In this document: one piece after another, positions 1 through 10,785 of the stretch
How positions within the stretch are numbered: position 1 is the stretch's first letter
Layout of the letters: each line of letters begins with the position of its first letter
Source: Allolobophora icterica
Lineage: Eukaryota; Annelida; Clitellata; Crassiclitellata; Lumbricidae
Reading direction: 5' to 3'
Length of the DNA stretch: 64,000 nt
Assembly (NCBI GenBank): GCA_963556255.1
Contig: OY744616.1
Coordinates: 7,580,785 to 7,644,784, forward strand
Notes under the pieces: model-generated
The model's input: only the letters and a program-made list of their open reading frames with translations
The model's database searches: none
Told to the model about the DNA's origin: nothing
Made by a program: the position numbers and the translations under genes

Positions 1-96
1 CAAAGCTAGAGTTGGCATTGGATTAGATTAGATTAGACTGTTAAACTGTTTCTTCTTTCACTTGATGAAATTGTCCTGAGGTTATGTTGTTCGCAG

Positions 97-474
97 TTTC
101 AAGGAATGACAACAGGAAAATGGTTCTTTGCTGAATACGCCGCATTTTCTGTCGACTCGGAAGCAAACGCTTACGCAGTTCACTTGTCTGGATTCGTTGG
201 AAACGGCGGAGACTCTCTCGCCAACACTTCAATAGACTCTCGTTTTATCCACAATGGGATGAAGTTCAGCACATATGACACAGACAACGATTTGAAGTCT
301 TCTGGAAGCTGTGCGTCGGAAATTCACTCCGGATGGTGGTTCAATAGTTGCTTTTACGCCTGTCTGACGTGTGTCTACGACACAGACTACTTTGTATGGT
401 TTATTTTGAACGATTATCAGTATGAGAGCATGGGAAAATTACGAGCAGCCAGAATGATGATCAGAAGTAATTGA
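97..474 (+). CDS. Gene A, last exon: C-terminal half of a fibrinogen-related domain
   Basis: This is the final exon of a gene whose 5' part lies left of the window. It starts after an acceptor (ttcgcag at 90-96) in phase 0, reads 125 codons and stops at 472-474. It contains the FReD C-terminal hallmarks: VHLSGFVGNGGDSL, the calcium-site-like segment FSTYDTDND, and SGWWFNSC followed by CLTC, ending in ARMMIRSN. Genes B, D and E have the same exon with the same start phase, so the exon start is well supported. FReDs are secreted carbohydrate- or acetyl-group-binding modules. The upstream exons are expected to encode a signal peptide, a PAN domain and the first FReD half, by analogy with genes B and D. 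It is the leftmost member of the tandem cluster. Confidence 0.85.
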   Translation, partial: FQGMTTGKWFFAEYAAFSVDSEANAYAVHLSGFVGNGGDSLANTSIDSRFIHNGMKFSTYDTDNDLKSSGSCASEIHSGWWFNSCFYACLTCVYDTDYFVWFILNDYQYESMGKLRAARMMIRSN

Positions 475-659
475 GTCTGAATGATATCGAGAATTCTGGA
501 TAAAACATTTCATACTAACCACAGTTCCATAACGCCATCTGCGTAACAGTAGTTGGACTTACTCTGTAAACTGTTGATTTGATATAAATTGGAATTCTGC
601 AATTATTATTATAATTAATTAGCAACTTGGAATCTAACAAGGCTTCAGTCAATGTCGCA

Positions 660-1098
660 CCGGTGTAAAGACTTCAGGCTACCCCTTCCCATTTCAAGTT
701 ACCCCCGGTAATCTGAAATCGATTTCACATTACCCCCGGGGGTAGCCTGAACGCGATTTCAAGTTACCTCAGCGCTGTTCACATTACCCTCTGTCTGATT
801 TAGCTAAAATGAAAAATTCTTATGCTTACAAGTCATGATATGTTTATTGAATAAAGCACGTGAAACATACAAGACTGAAAGCTAGTCTCAATATTTGAAC
901 AAATAAAAATGTCGCAGAAATGTTAATTGTATTAAAACTATTCATACACTAGTTCAAAGTGCCTGACGTATTACATACAAACATAGCTATACAAAAATTC
1001 AACCTAGTTCATGTAATTGTGATCTACAGAGAAAGATAGCTTGTTGTACATCATGTACTAGAGGTATAATGAGAGTTTAATGCTAAATGTTAACAATT

Positions 1099-1184
<86 letters not shown>

Positions 1185-1379
1185 GAGATAGTCGAAGAAC
1201 GGGCCCTGTTAATTTGAGGGGGTAATCTGATATCGTAGGGGGTAATCTGAAATCGATTTCAAGTTACCCCCGGGGTAATTTAAAATCGATTTCAGATTAC
1301 ACCCCGGTAATCTGAACGTGATTTCAAGTTACCGGGGGGTAATTTGAAAAATGGGGGTAACATGAAATCGCTACACCGG
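660..1379. mobile_element. Foldback element made of palindromic TTACCCCC blocks
   Basis: Both ends carry arrays of a short motif, GGTAATCTGAAATCGATTTC and its complement, with runs of C or G between blocks. The outer edges are complementary (CCGGTGTA at left, TACACCGG at right). The inner part is AT-rich and holds a (TTA)n tract. No coding sequence and no clear target duplication were seen, so the class is unknown. The outer limits are approximate. Confidence 0.5.
1101..1184. repeat. (TTA)n microsatellite
   Basis: About 28 uninterrupted TTA units inside the foldback element. Confidence 0.95.
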
Positions 1380-1437
1380 AACTAAATCTCAGTAAAGTAA
1401 ATATATTGACTCACAGTATTGATATTCTAGGTTTACT

Positions 1438-3060
1438 TAAACCTTTGAATGAAATGGAAAGAATTGTATTGAAATGGTTTGAAATGGATTAAATGGATGA
1501 GTCCAATTTTACCCGTGTCAAATTCTATTAGTTTCAATGGAAAATCGTTTCATTGGCCTTGGTTTCCAGCGGACTGATTATTGTAATTCACTTCTCATAG
1601 GCATCACTAAGAGTGAATTGCACAAAATGATAATCGTTCAAAATTCTCAGGCTAAAGCCATAACAGAGGCAAATAAATGCCAATATATCTCGCCCTTCTT
1701 GCATTCAGAGAGCAGAGAAGCCCTTTGAAATTTGTCTAATTGTCCGCTGATTTATATATTAATGAGACTACCTATGTCGCGCGATCCACGGACGCTTGAA
1801 CTCTTGCTGCTCCACGCACCAGAACTGGCGTTCGCGGCAGCTGTCATGAAGCTCTGTGCGATCTCTTGAATTATATTCTACATTAGCCATGCATCCATTC
1901 AAAGCGTTTGTATAGCGCCAGTTCAAAATAACCGTTCAAGAATTTATAGGTAGTGCATAGATAATCTCCAGCTAAGACAGCGCGCAGATCCAGACAGATG
2001 ACCCAACCATCGAAAAGGGAGTCGAAGTGCGTGCAAAAGAAGCAACTAGTTCCCCTCGAGCAAAGGAACGAAGATTTCTCCGACTAGCCAAACCTGAAAT
2101 GGGGCAGCAGAGTTCGCGTAAATAGCAAGTGGCATTCCCAGTAACCCAAGCAAAATCTTAAGTTAAAAAAGTTGGAAATAGGCAACCAATGAAGTACGAC
2201 ACGCATGATTTTCAAGCTATGGTCAAATTATTGTATTTAAACATTTATAAAGTGCCGCTAGTAGGATGAACCGTTCAGAGGCGCTCTCAGTGCGCAACGC
2301 AAGAACGAAATGTCTTGAGGAAAGCACAAGAAGACGAGGGGTTACCTATTCAAATTGAGAGCGAGTAGGAGACAGTGTATTCCAGAGAGAGGGACCAATT
2401 GAGGCAATAGATCTGGACTGCGTCAGAGCTGTTCTAGTATGAGGAACTGAAAGATCCAGGATCGAAGTGGACGATGCGAGGAGACAGAAGGAGGACGGTG
2501 AATTACATCAAATAAATATTTAAATGCCACCAATAAGTCACGCAGCTGCACGCAACACAAGCTACCCAATTCGCCCGAGAATACGACCAATATAGATGGC
2601 GCTATAGTAGTCTTTCCTACTACTAATAAACCATATACACAAGTGAGTGTAGTATTATGTTACAGAGAACGAGAAATGACTCGTAATTGACGCAGATGAT
2701 GCAGCGGGTACAATATAAAAGATCTACATGTTTAGAAATGGAAAGTTCTTGATCATGTACTACTCTAATGCTACACACATATTCACTGCTACAGAAGTTT
2801 GATTAACTACTAACTGCAGGTAAGAGCCGTATCGAAATACATGTTCGCGGATGTTACAAGCCATAGTCAGGACATTTTGCTCTAGCGATTAGTACGGTCA
2901 TAGCCAGGACATTTTGCTCTAGCGATTAGGACGGTCATAGCCAGGACATTTTGCTCTAGCGATTAGGACGGTCATAGCCAGGACATTTTGCTCTAGTGAC
3001 TAGGACAGTCGTAGCCAGAATATTTAATTTCCTCTAGCGATTAGGACTGAAAATGAATAG
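1438..3060. repeat. Segmental duplication, copy 1 (upstream of gene B)
   Basis: This block is related piecewise and in the same order to 28320-30410, upstream of gene E. Shared stretches include the segment around 1440-1570 (like 28322-28440), the segment 2055-2180 (like 29695-29820, with the phrase aacctgaaatggggcagcag) and the final ctctagcgattaggact motif. The copies have diverged by substitutions and insertions. No gene is recognised inside. It shows that intergenic DNA was copied together with the fibrinogen-related genes. Confidence 0.7.
2862..3048. repeat. 37 bp tandem repeat, about 5 units
   Basis: Units begin at 2862, 2899, 2936, 2973 and 3010. Each reads catagccaggacattttg followed by ctctagcgattaggacggt. 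The last unit is degenerate. A single diverged copy of the motif lies at about 30370-30407, just upstream of gene E, so the array grew from a motif already present before the duplication. Confidence 0.85.
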
Positions 3061-3352
3061 GTGTATAACAACATAGCATAGGCTACGTGTAGATTACGAG
3101 ATATTCTGAGCTCAGCATCATTCTGAATTGACTTCTTTACTTTTACTCCCAAATCTGTAGGCCTATGTCTGAAACATTATTGGAAATATTGTTTCAATGC
3201 ACGTTAGTTTACCTAAAGGTCTGTTTCATGCCCTTTTGTGATTTCGATGGAAAGAGACAGGCAAATATACTTCTCATTATACTAATTATTTTGTGAAGCA
3301 TCACAATAGAAAATCTGCTTCTTTGTATTGAATGATGTTTTCGTATGGAGCC

Positions 3353-3944
3353 CATAGTGCGACCGTACGTTGCCTCCCGGAATAACGTACGCGTACTGTA
3401 CGTACGTTATCGAAAAAAAATAACGTACACGTACCGTAAGCGTACGGTAAAATGCCACAAATTTATCTGGTCATTTACAAAGAACCTCAATATAACTATA
3501 GTCATACGGTACGCGTACGTCAAAATGATCAGTTTAACTCTACAGTAATAGTCTCTCCGTACGCAGGTCTATTTATTTACGAACGGTACCGAAATTTAGT
3601 ATTACCAATAAAATGACCATCCTATAAAGTGTGCCGTAAAATCTTAATATTCTTCACACTAGGGGCGGGGGCCTATACATTAGACAGAATATTAGCAATT
3701 TGGAATTTAAAAGTTTGAAAGTAGAGATCACTGAACAACCACAGATGACTGATGTAATGGTTAAAATTGGTTACGACCGTCAATCACCAACTATTATTGA
3801 CTTTTGTTGTGCATAATGTTATGTATTTATTTTCGTCATGAACTGATGTGAACGTACGGTAACGTACGGCATAATAACGTACGCGTACCGTACGTACGTT
3901 ATAGAAAAAAATAACGTACGTACCGTACGTACGGTCGCACCTTG
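3353..3944. mobile_element. Non-autonomous hAT-like transposon rich in CGTACG
   Basis: Terminal inverted repeats read CATAGTGCGACCGTACG at left and, on the other strand, CAAGGTGCGACCGTACG at right. An 8 bp duplication ATGGAGCC flanks the element (3345-3352 and 3945-3952). An 8 bp duplication with CA-starting termini is typical of hAT elements. Both subterminal regions are packed with the palindrome CGTACG, a plausible transposase-binding array. There is no transposase ORF, so it would depend on an autonomous partner. Confidence 0.8.
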
Positions 3945-3952
3945 ATGGAGCC

Positions 3953-4686
3953 CAATCGAACGCAACTACCGACAATGACAACCAAGTTGACTTTACTACA
4001 TATTTAAACATATACGGGAGAACTAATGACCCAGGAGATATGAACAGACAAATGTAATTGCTGAGAATCAATACGGTTATTCGGTACGGATAACTTGAAA
4101 GCTGACGACTAATCTAAATGCAAATGAACGTGTTTCATAGCGACCGTTTGACAACTACCTCTTTCATGGTTCAATGAATTGATCGAGGGGAAGAATCTTC
4201 AGAACCGCTGGTCTTTGGAATGGGTGGATGCCACACCTTTTGTGTAGTTCACTCATTGTCGTCGTGTTCCAACCGCGAGCAGTTCTATTTGTCTTGCAAT
4301 TGTCTATAACGATGCATCCTTTTGAATAGGTACCGTACCACGCTTGGTGTGTTTCAACCAAGACAGCCTTGAAAGAGCGGGCCCTGTCTTTTATTTTTTT
4401 CTTATTGTCTATAAAGGCGTGTGGTCATTATTATTTTCAAAAGCCTCCGAACTGACTTTGCATTGATGTTTTATATAGGTAGTAGTAGGCCTAAAACAAA
4501 TGACTTCCTGTTCAAACGACGCGTATAATGGCGATGCTAGTTAACAATGTTACAATGCTGTCATTGTGCTCATTGCGCATTTTCGCATAATCAATACACA
4601 GATTCATAGAAGCGTGCAGCTTTTATTGCCTGGTTTTCGTCACACTTGCTGAACATCGCTGACGAAGTTGGATTACAACGAAGGCA
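3953..4686. other. Upstream region of gene B, no feature recognised
   Basis: Unique-looking AT-rich DNA. The last 80 bases (gattcatagaagcgtgcagc to the gene B start) are related to the 5' flanks of genes C and D and the dead exon. The clear TATA box of gene D is not preserved here. Confidence 0.5.
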
Positions 4687-7038
4687 ATGCATAACTTCAG
4701 GAGCAACATGTGGAAAGAAAACCTATTTCTGTTCCTCTTGGTTATTTTGAGCTATGTAGTAGAAGCAAATTCTGCGCAATCTTTCAAATATACTCATAAT
4801 CTAAATGAAACAGTTATGTGTGCGTTAGACCAACCATCGATGGTAATTCCATTTGATCAGCTGCCTCCTCTACCATCTGGATCCTGTTCACCTTTTGGAG
4901 TTCGCTGTGCCTGGCAGTGTACTCTGGATACTGACTGCACGAATTTCAACTACAGAGAGGATGAAAGAAGATGCGAACTATTCCATTATACGCCAAACAA
5001 TTGCGCTACTGTACCAGAGTGTAATCATTTACAGGTAAGTGATAGTTTGAATGAGACTCGTTGTGTGAATTAGTTGTACAATATGTTAATATATATATGC
5101 AATGTTGAAGAATAGAGTATGTTGGTAGCTTAAAGTTAGTGTACTATAGTTACCGATTCGTATCAGTTTAGCCACGATCATAGCCTGGAGGTTCGCAAGC
5201 GCGGCCTGTCGTCCATCGCAGGGTCACTTGGCCCAGGGTCCAAGCGACTGACGACTGTTAACACTTTGCTTGTTTGCTGACTGGGAGTAGTTCTGCTTTG
5301 AAAGAACAATCAAGAAAGACGATAAGCTGCACTGTTAACGAATTGCCATATTGCGTTGTACAGTATCAATAATGTGTAATTAATTCGAAAATGATCAACT
5401 TATTCGTTCAAATAAGAAAACCAATGCTTTTTTTCTGAACAGGTTGAAGGTCTGAAGAGTTGTCAAATCGATGGTAATTACACCTTCTTTAAAGTCTTTC
5501 GTAAGCACCGTAAATGTCCGTTGTGTGGATTAGGGCCTAATAACGACAATGTTCACGTTAATTTTCACTGATAACACTCACACTGAATACGGCTTCACTT
5601 TAAGATGTTTCTCATAAAGGTTCGTTCAGGTGGTGCAGGATGTATTCAGGTGGTGCAGGATGTACAAATCATCGCAGGCTACAGGAGCATAGTTAACATT
5701 CTCAAAACTCTGTAAACGGCAGATGTTAAAGTAGCTATGATATAGACTTTTAAAGTAATTGAACAAGACTATCTGTCAGATTGTTGGAACAAATTTTCTT
5801 GGAAAGAAATTAGGACATTTCAATTAGAGTGTGCGGTTAGCAGACCTTATTTTCAAGAGTGATATATGGCATGATATTTTGCAATGTATACTTCAACACA
5901 GGATGCACTGCAAAGCAAGAAATTGTTAATGTAACTTTGGGAACCTCGGTTGTTCCTTTGCCGAGCATTAATAACTGGATCATCATGATGAACCGTTGCG
6001 ACGGATCACTGAATTTCAATCGTCCTTGGGCGGATTACAAGGTCGGATTCGGTGACATTAGAACATCAGAGTTTTGGATTGGAAATGAAAACATTCATCT
6101 CTATACAACTCAACCTGGAGCATTCTACAGACTTCGTATAGAGGTCAGATATTGATATAGCTATTCAATTGTTGCCAATATATTTACAGTATTATTTTGA
6201 GAGACAATAATTTGTGAATTATTCCTACATTTATGGCACTTTCAAATCAAAGAGACAAAATTCAAAGCCACCTAGTGCACCTTTTAGCAATCATAGCGAT
6301 TCTGTTCCATCGTGAGGAAAGACCGGGAACATGTTATGGTCGACAAAGAGGCAGAATAGATTTCACTTTTCCCCATTAAATCAATTTTGATGCGCAATAA
6401 TAGAAATTGCCAAAGAGCGTGAGTGCAAAAGAAAGGCTTTATAGAAGGTGTATTTCATTAAAGGTATGTGCCAGCAAAGATAAGGATCTTCAGGATGTTG
6501 GGTAGGAGAGCAGAAAATGTTAACGATATTTGTTGTTTTCAATATTCCTAGATCATAATTATTTTGAACTTTCGCAGCCGTGTGTTGAATATAGAAATTC
6601 GTAATTACAATTACAATTCAAAATGTCAATACAACATAGACTATCTGCACATAGGTTCAAGGTAAGACAACTGGAAAATGGTTCTACGCTGAATACTCGA
6701 CTTTCTCTCTTGACTCGGAAACTAAGAAGTACGCAATTCACGTGTCTGGATACGTTGGGAACGCTGGAGACTCCTTGACCAACACTTCTTTACCGTCGTA
6801 TTGGTATCATGATGGCATGAATTTCACTACATTTGACGTAGACAACGATAGAAATACAGTTGGAAACTGCGCGATGAAATATTCCTCAGGATGGTGGTAC
6901 AACGCCTGCGCGTACTCATGCTTAACCTCTCAATTCAACAGTACAAACTTTTTATGGTATTCCTTGAGCGATCTCCAGTATGAGTCCGGCGGAATATTAC
7001 AGGCAGCCAGAATGATGATCAGAAGCAACAATCCTTGA
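4687..7038 (+). CDS. Gene B: secreted PAN/apple plus fibrinogen-related protein (4 exons)
   Basis: Predicted exons are 4687-5034, 5443-5473, 5902-6143 and 6655-7038. The phases (0, 1, 0) match and give 334 residues. Donors are gtaagt, gtaatt and gtcaga. Acceptors are tgaacag, caacacag and cacatag. Residues 1 to about 28 form a signal peptide. Residues about 38-127 form a Cys-rich PAN/apple-like domain with TNFNYREDERRCELF. Residues about 127-334 form a fibrinogen-related domain with ADYKVGFGDIRTSEFW, GYVGNAGDSL, FTTFDVDND and SGWWYNAC. The usual GGGW before the FReD core is replaced by SINNWIIMMNR. The second Cys of the CLTC motif found in the paralogues is Ser here (CLTS). The likely role is an extracellular lectin-like recognition protein; ligand and function are inferred from the families only. 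It is a tandem paralogue of genes A, C, D and E. Confidence 0.85.
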
Positions 7039-8150
7039 GGCAAAAGAAAACATCTGACTGTGAAAGAAAGTCTGCACCATGCAAACCTCTTGGTCGCTAG
7101 TTCACAAAACATTGCACAGTAGCACTCCTGTCCTTTCAGAAACTGTAACATAGATAATAATATTTTGAACTATACACCTACTGATTATATTCCTTCCTGT
7201 CCACTGTATAAATTACGTTCTGTTCGCATGTCGGTTTTTTCTTTTTGACTGCAGCTGTGATTGTAAAGAGTGTATGTTCTAATAAACTACTTTGACTTGA
7301 CTCTAATAAACTACTTTGACTTGACATCATTGTCCTCACTACCAAGACAAATGTTGAAATAAGGCACATTACTTATACAAATTTGCCTAGTTACAGAAAT
7401 TGTTGTCACCGATCAGTCAGCACATAGCTTCATCTGATGTACCAAAAAGTAGCATAGGTTTGTCGATAGTGCAAGTATTGACTTGTGAAATCTTTTAACT
7501 GATGTAACATTGTTGAAGTTGCTCAATGCCTTACATTGTTGTCATAAAGTTAGACAAATGTATCCGGTGTAACATACCTCCAAGTATGTGTTATCTAACG
7601 TTGTTGTCTGAGTCAATGAAAATGCATATTCTTTAATGGTGAGTGCGGAAATGTCTGGTGATGGATTTCTCCTGCGAGAGTAGAACAAAATTTCGATTTG
7701 GGCTTCATTGTGCTACATAGGCCTGTGGGTTTATGCGGTAGTCCTTTTGGGTATTTAGTCACAGAGATTTCAAATGTCCTGCTTAAGACGTTGCTCTTGG
7801 GGATGCTTCAGTTACAGAAGTGTTTAGTATTTGTCTAAATTGTCTTAGTCATTAAAAGTTGTTGTCCTTAGAAACTCTCTCCTATCGTTCAACCAGTTAA
7901 TTTATTGTGAACGTGTTAACTTTGGTAAGAAATGTTTTATTACGCAAAAATTCAAACCAAAGTTTCTTCGTTTTTACTAATATAGTAGATTTCGTGCAAG
8001 CAACACCACCGGAGCTAACGTTGTTGGCAGATTCTAAATCTACATAACTTCTATTCGAAAGAAAAATATGAAGCTCTGGACGACGGTTTAATTTGTCTTG
8101 AAATTGTCTACAAAAGATGCATGGACAAATTTGTTGCCGTGCAGGTAGCA
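7039..8150. repeat. Duplicated 3' flank of gene B
   Basis: Related over about 1 kb to 27121-28010 downstream of gene D. For example, acattgcacagtagcactcc occurs at about 7110 and 27190. Its far end, 8041-8220, also matches 23221-23400, downstream of broken gene C. No independent gene was recognised. Confidence 0.8.
7281..7310 (+). terminator. Tandem polyadenylation signals of gene B
   Basis: AATAAA occurs at 7281-7286 and again at 7305-7310 inside a duplicated segment (ctaataaactactttgactt). It lies about 240 bases after the gene B stop codon, a suitable distance for 3' end formation. Confidence 0.55.
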
Positions 8151-8220
8151 AATCTGTCTACACGCCTACATGGACAATAATATTAGAAGACAACTATACT
8201 GCCGCTAAAACCTTGCTATT

Positions 8221-8233
<13 letters not shown>

Positions 8234-8295
<62 letters not shown>
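8234..8295. repeat. (TA)n microsatellite
   Basis: About 30 TA units that follow a short (CA)n tract. Confidence 0.95.
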
Positions 8296-8300
<5 letters not shown>

Positions 8301-8385
8301 TATATCAACGTGTGCAGCGTCCCTGGTCCAAAATGGACCAGGGACGATAGTGTATATAGCGACGACTGGTTTCAGTTTAACGACA

Positions 8386-8490
8386 CTATGTGATAACAAA
8401 GATCATTAGCGTCGCCCTCCTCCTTTATCCAGGCTTGGGACTGACACTGCCAGAGTACGAACAGTGGCGGAGTTTCGACTGTTTCCCTAT
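8386..8490. repeat. Interspersed repeat next to TA tracts, copy 1
   Basis: The segment containing gtcgccctcctcctttatcc and gaacagtggcggagtttcga recurs at 23479-23600 in the same orientation and at 23651-23730 and 23751-23868 in the opposite orientation. All copies sit next to TA-rich microsatellites between fibrinogen-related genes. Confidence 0.8.
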
Positions 8491-8746
8491 TGCCCAGGGG
8501 AACCACATTGTGGTCCTCGTTGGCGCAGAAAAGTTACTTGTACCAGTCGATAGATCGAAAGGCCACATGCAAGTCATTGTTATTTAAAAAGCCTGCCTAC
8601 TTGCATATCCAGAAGTTTTGTGTGCGCAATAAAACAAGTAGCTGTATTCAAACGACACATTTGTATTAACGATGATCACGCAGCTATTTAACATTGTTTC
8701 AAGGCTGATTCTGTAGGCCTATGCTCACCTAATCAATACACGGTTT

Positions 8747-8754
8747 TATATAAT
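8747..8754 (+). promoter_or_regulatory. TATA box of the dead paralogue
   Basis: TATATAAT lies 81 bases upstream of the decayed first exon. The surrounding 5' flank matches that of gene D, which has the same box at 24175-24182. Confidence 0.55.
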
Positions 8755-8827
8755 CCTGCAGCCATCGTTGCTAGGTTTCCTTCACACTTGCTTAACATCG
8801 TTGACGAAGTTAGACAACGACGAAGGT

Positions 8828-8945
8828 AATGCATAACTTGATAGACAACATGTGGAAAGAAAACTAAATTCTCTTCCTCCTGCTTTTTTCGAACTGTGTA
8901 GCAGTAGTAAATTCTGCGAAATCTTCAAATATACCCAGTGCATTA
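8828..8945 (+). pseudogene. Dead first exon of a PAN/fibrinogen-related gene
   Basis: The segment begins like exon 1 of genes B to D (MHN...NMWKEN) but runs into a TAA stop directly after the WKEN codons. A frame change follows before the part matching EANSAKS. Similarity to the paralogues stops at about 8945 and no PAN cysteines or FReD exons follow. Its 5' flank (8590-8827) closely matches that of gene D. It is a relic of a further cluster member. Confidence 0.8.
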
Positions 8946-9501
8946 GGCATTGACGATCAATATTCCAAACTCATTAGGTCCTGTTTCAGATGCATTTAAA
9001 ACTGAAGCAATGTGAGTAGTTGAGTAAGAACAAGACACTCATTTTCCTTAAAGACGTAGAGACGCCTGCACAATGTCCTGTTCACATCCTTAAAGCAGTC
9101 ATCCATAGGCGATACTCTAAACAATTAAACAAACAGCGGTTGACTAGTTCCGTTGAATTTAATTAACATTTCAGTTTCCTCATTTAAATGTCATATTACA
9201 GTGCGGAGAGAATTTTTAAGTTCATTGATGGTTAATTAAGTAAAGCTGCGGTGTTTCTTTACTGTTGGCGATTTAAACGACGTTGACATCTCAATGAAAA
9301 TCCATTCAGTGAATGGAAGTTGAAGTGACATTCAACTGATGCATTGATGCATTCATGTCTTCGGCTTCTGTGTCTTTCAGTTTGAACGCACGCTTCGTTG
9401 TTCTCTTCCCAATTATAATTATTATTATTCCATTGTTTAATATGTGCTCATATCCTGTACCGGTAATTTATGCTCTTTTGTGACTGATGTCTTGAGTGTT
9501 T
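8946..9501. other. No feature recognised
   Basis: AT-rich DNA between the dead exon and the retrotransposon. The only readable ORFs are very short and no repeat family was recognised. Confidence 0.4.
9498..9501. repeat. Target-site duplication GTTT (left)
   Basis: Matches GTTT at 19810-19813 on the other side of the retrotransposon. Four bases is normal for Gypsy integration. Confidence 0.8.
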
Positions 9502-10359
9502 TGTGGCGGAAACGAACCTTTCACCGCCTTAGTGCGTCGTAGGTGTTCTCCCCTATCACCTTACTTAGGTTGGCAGTGTGGCGGTTCACTCGCGTTATCT
9601 CGTTCACCAGGATGGACCGTCCGCCGTATCTCTATCTCTCCCTTGAGGTGATGGTCTGAACGCACTAAGTTTATTTATCTATGTCCGGGGTTCGGCCCTC
9701 GCTGTCAACGGGGGACTTACGGCCACTGATCAACTACCAATGAACACAGACGAAGGCCAATTAACGATTTCTTATGACAAATCATCCACAGAAACTCCGT
9801 GTACATACCCTTTGGCAAAAGAACCACGAGGCACTTTCTCGTAATAGAATTCACAGTGTAATCCAAGTAATCCACGATATTGAATCGAAATAACAGAACA
9901 CTTTTGTTATACTAGATGACTTCTCGTATTAATCCAATGAGAAACCGACGATCTTATTATATCCTTAAGACCGATGAAAACCAAGAGAAAACTATTCTCT
10001 ACACACGCGTACGTCTTCTCCAGACAACGAAAACCGAGATAACTTGCTTCTACACACGTACGCCTCCTCTAGGCAAATAAAAACCAAAGAACTATTCTCT
10101 ACACACACGTACGCCTCCTCTAGGCAACGAAAAGAACGAGAACTTTTACATGAAAAGCTGGGTGCCTTATATACCTTTCTAAGGGTGCCCTAGTGAGGCA
10201 CGGGTGCCCTGGAGAGGCACGGGTGCCCTGGTGAGGCACGGGTGCCCACGTGAGGCATGGGTGCCCTGGTGAGGCACGGGTGTCTAATGCACTCAACGAC
10301 CCAATCTATTAAGCTTACCATCATGACGTCATAATTGAAACCTGGCGAATTTCGCCACA
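9502..10359 (-). repeat. 3' LTR (858 bp)
   Basis: On the - strand it begins TGTGGCGAAATTCGCC and ends TCGTTTCCGCCACA. The ends form the usual TG...CA, extended to inverted repeats TGTGGCG/CGCCACA. An AATAAA on the - strand at 9675-9670 could serve for polyadenylation. A three-fold degenerate repeat of about 50 bp built on acacacgtacgcctcctcta lies at about 9998-10135, between the TATA box and the polyadenylation signal. Confidence 0.95.
10183..10277 (-). promoter_or_regulatory. 3' LTR: five 19 bp dyad repeats
   Basis: Five tandem units begin at 10183, 10202, 10221, 10240 and 10259. The + strand consensus is GGGTGCCCTGGTGAGGCAC. Each junction makes the dyad GGCAC-GG-GTGCC. The array lies 9 bases upstream, in element orientation, of a TATA box on the - strand at 10173-10165 (TATATAAGG). 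Copies in the 5' LTR are at 19633-19727, with the TATA box at 19623-19615. Confidence 0.8.
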
Positions 10360-10785
10360 CTCTCCACGGGCCAGGCTGAGAGGGTGACCCCACCCTCTGA
10401 CCAACATCTGGGCCACAAAAGAAATCTTATCTACAATAATACACAACCTTAACTGTACGCGACTAAAGTTCACAGTTCAAACCTGTAAGAAGGACATCTA
10501 CTTTAAAACATCAGCTTAACTACACCTGATGAAAACTAAAATCTTCTTCAATCACTATTGCACCTAACAGTCATAATTCTTCAGTCCCCAATGTCACATC
10601 ACCATCACAACACATGAAAAACTTTCATTTGAAACATCACCTTAGTTCTGCGTGATGAAAACTGAAATATTTTAATTACTATTCAAAAGCAATGCATGAT
10701 CACCCTCAAAAACAATAGACTTAACTGCTGGACGCAAGAAAATAAAGTAATGTACCTCAACCTCAAGATCTTGTTGGATCTAAGC

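Noticed and set aside
2862..3048. CRISPR-like regular repeat
   Set aside because: The 37 bp units follow one another without unique spacers, and the DNA is animal nuclear DNA.
4687..5073. 128-codon single-exon protein ending after the PAN domain
   Set aside because: The reading frame past 5034 runs through a consensus gtaagt donor. The paralogues all splice there, so the extension is intronic.
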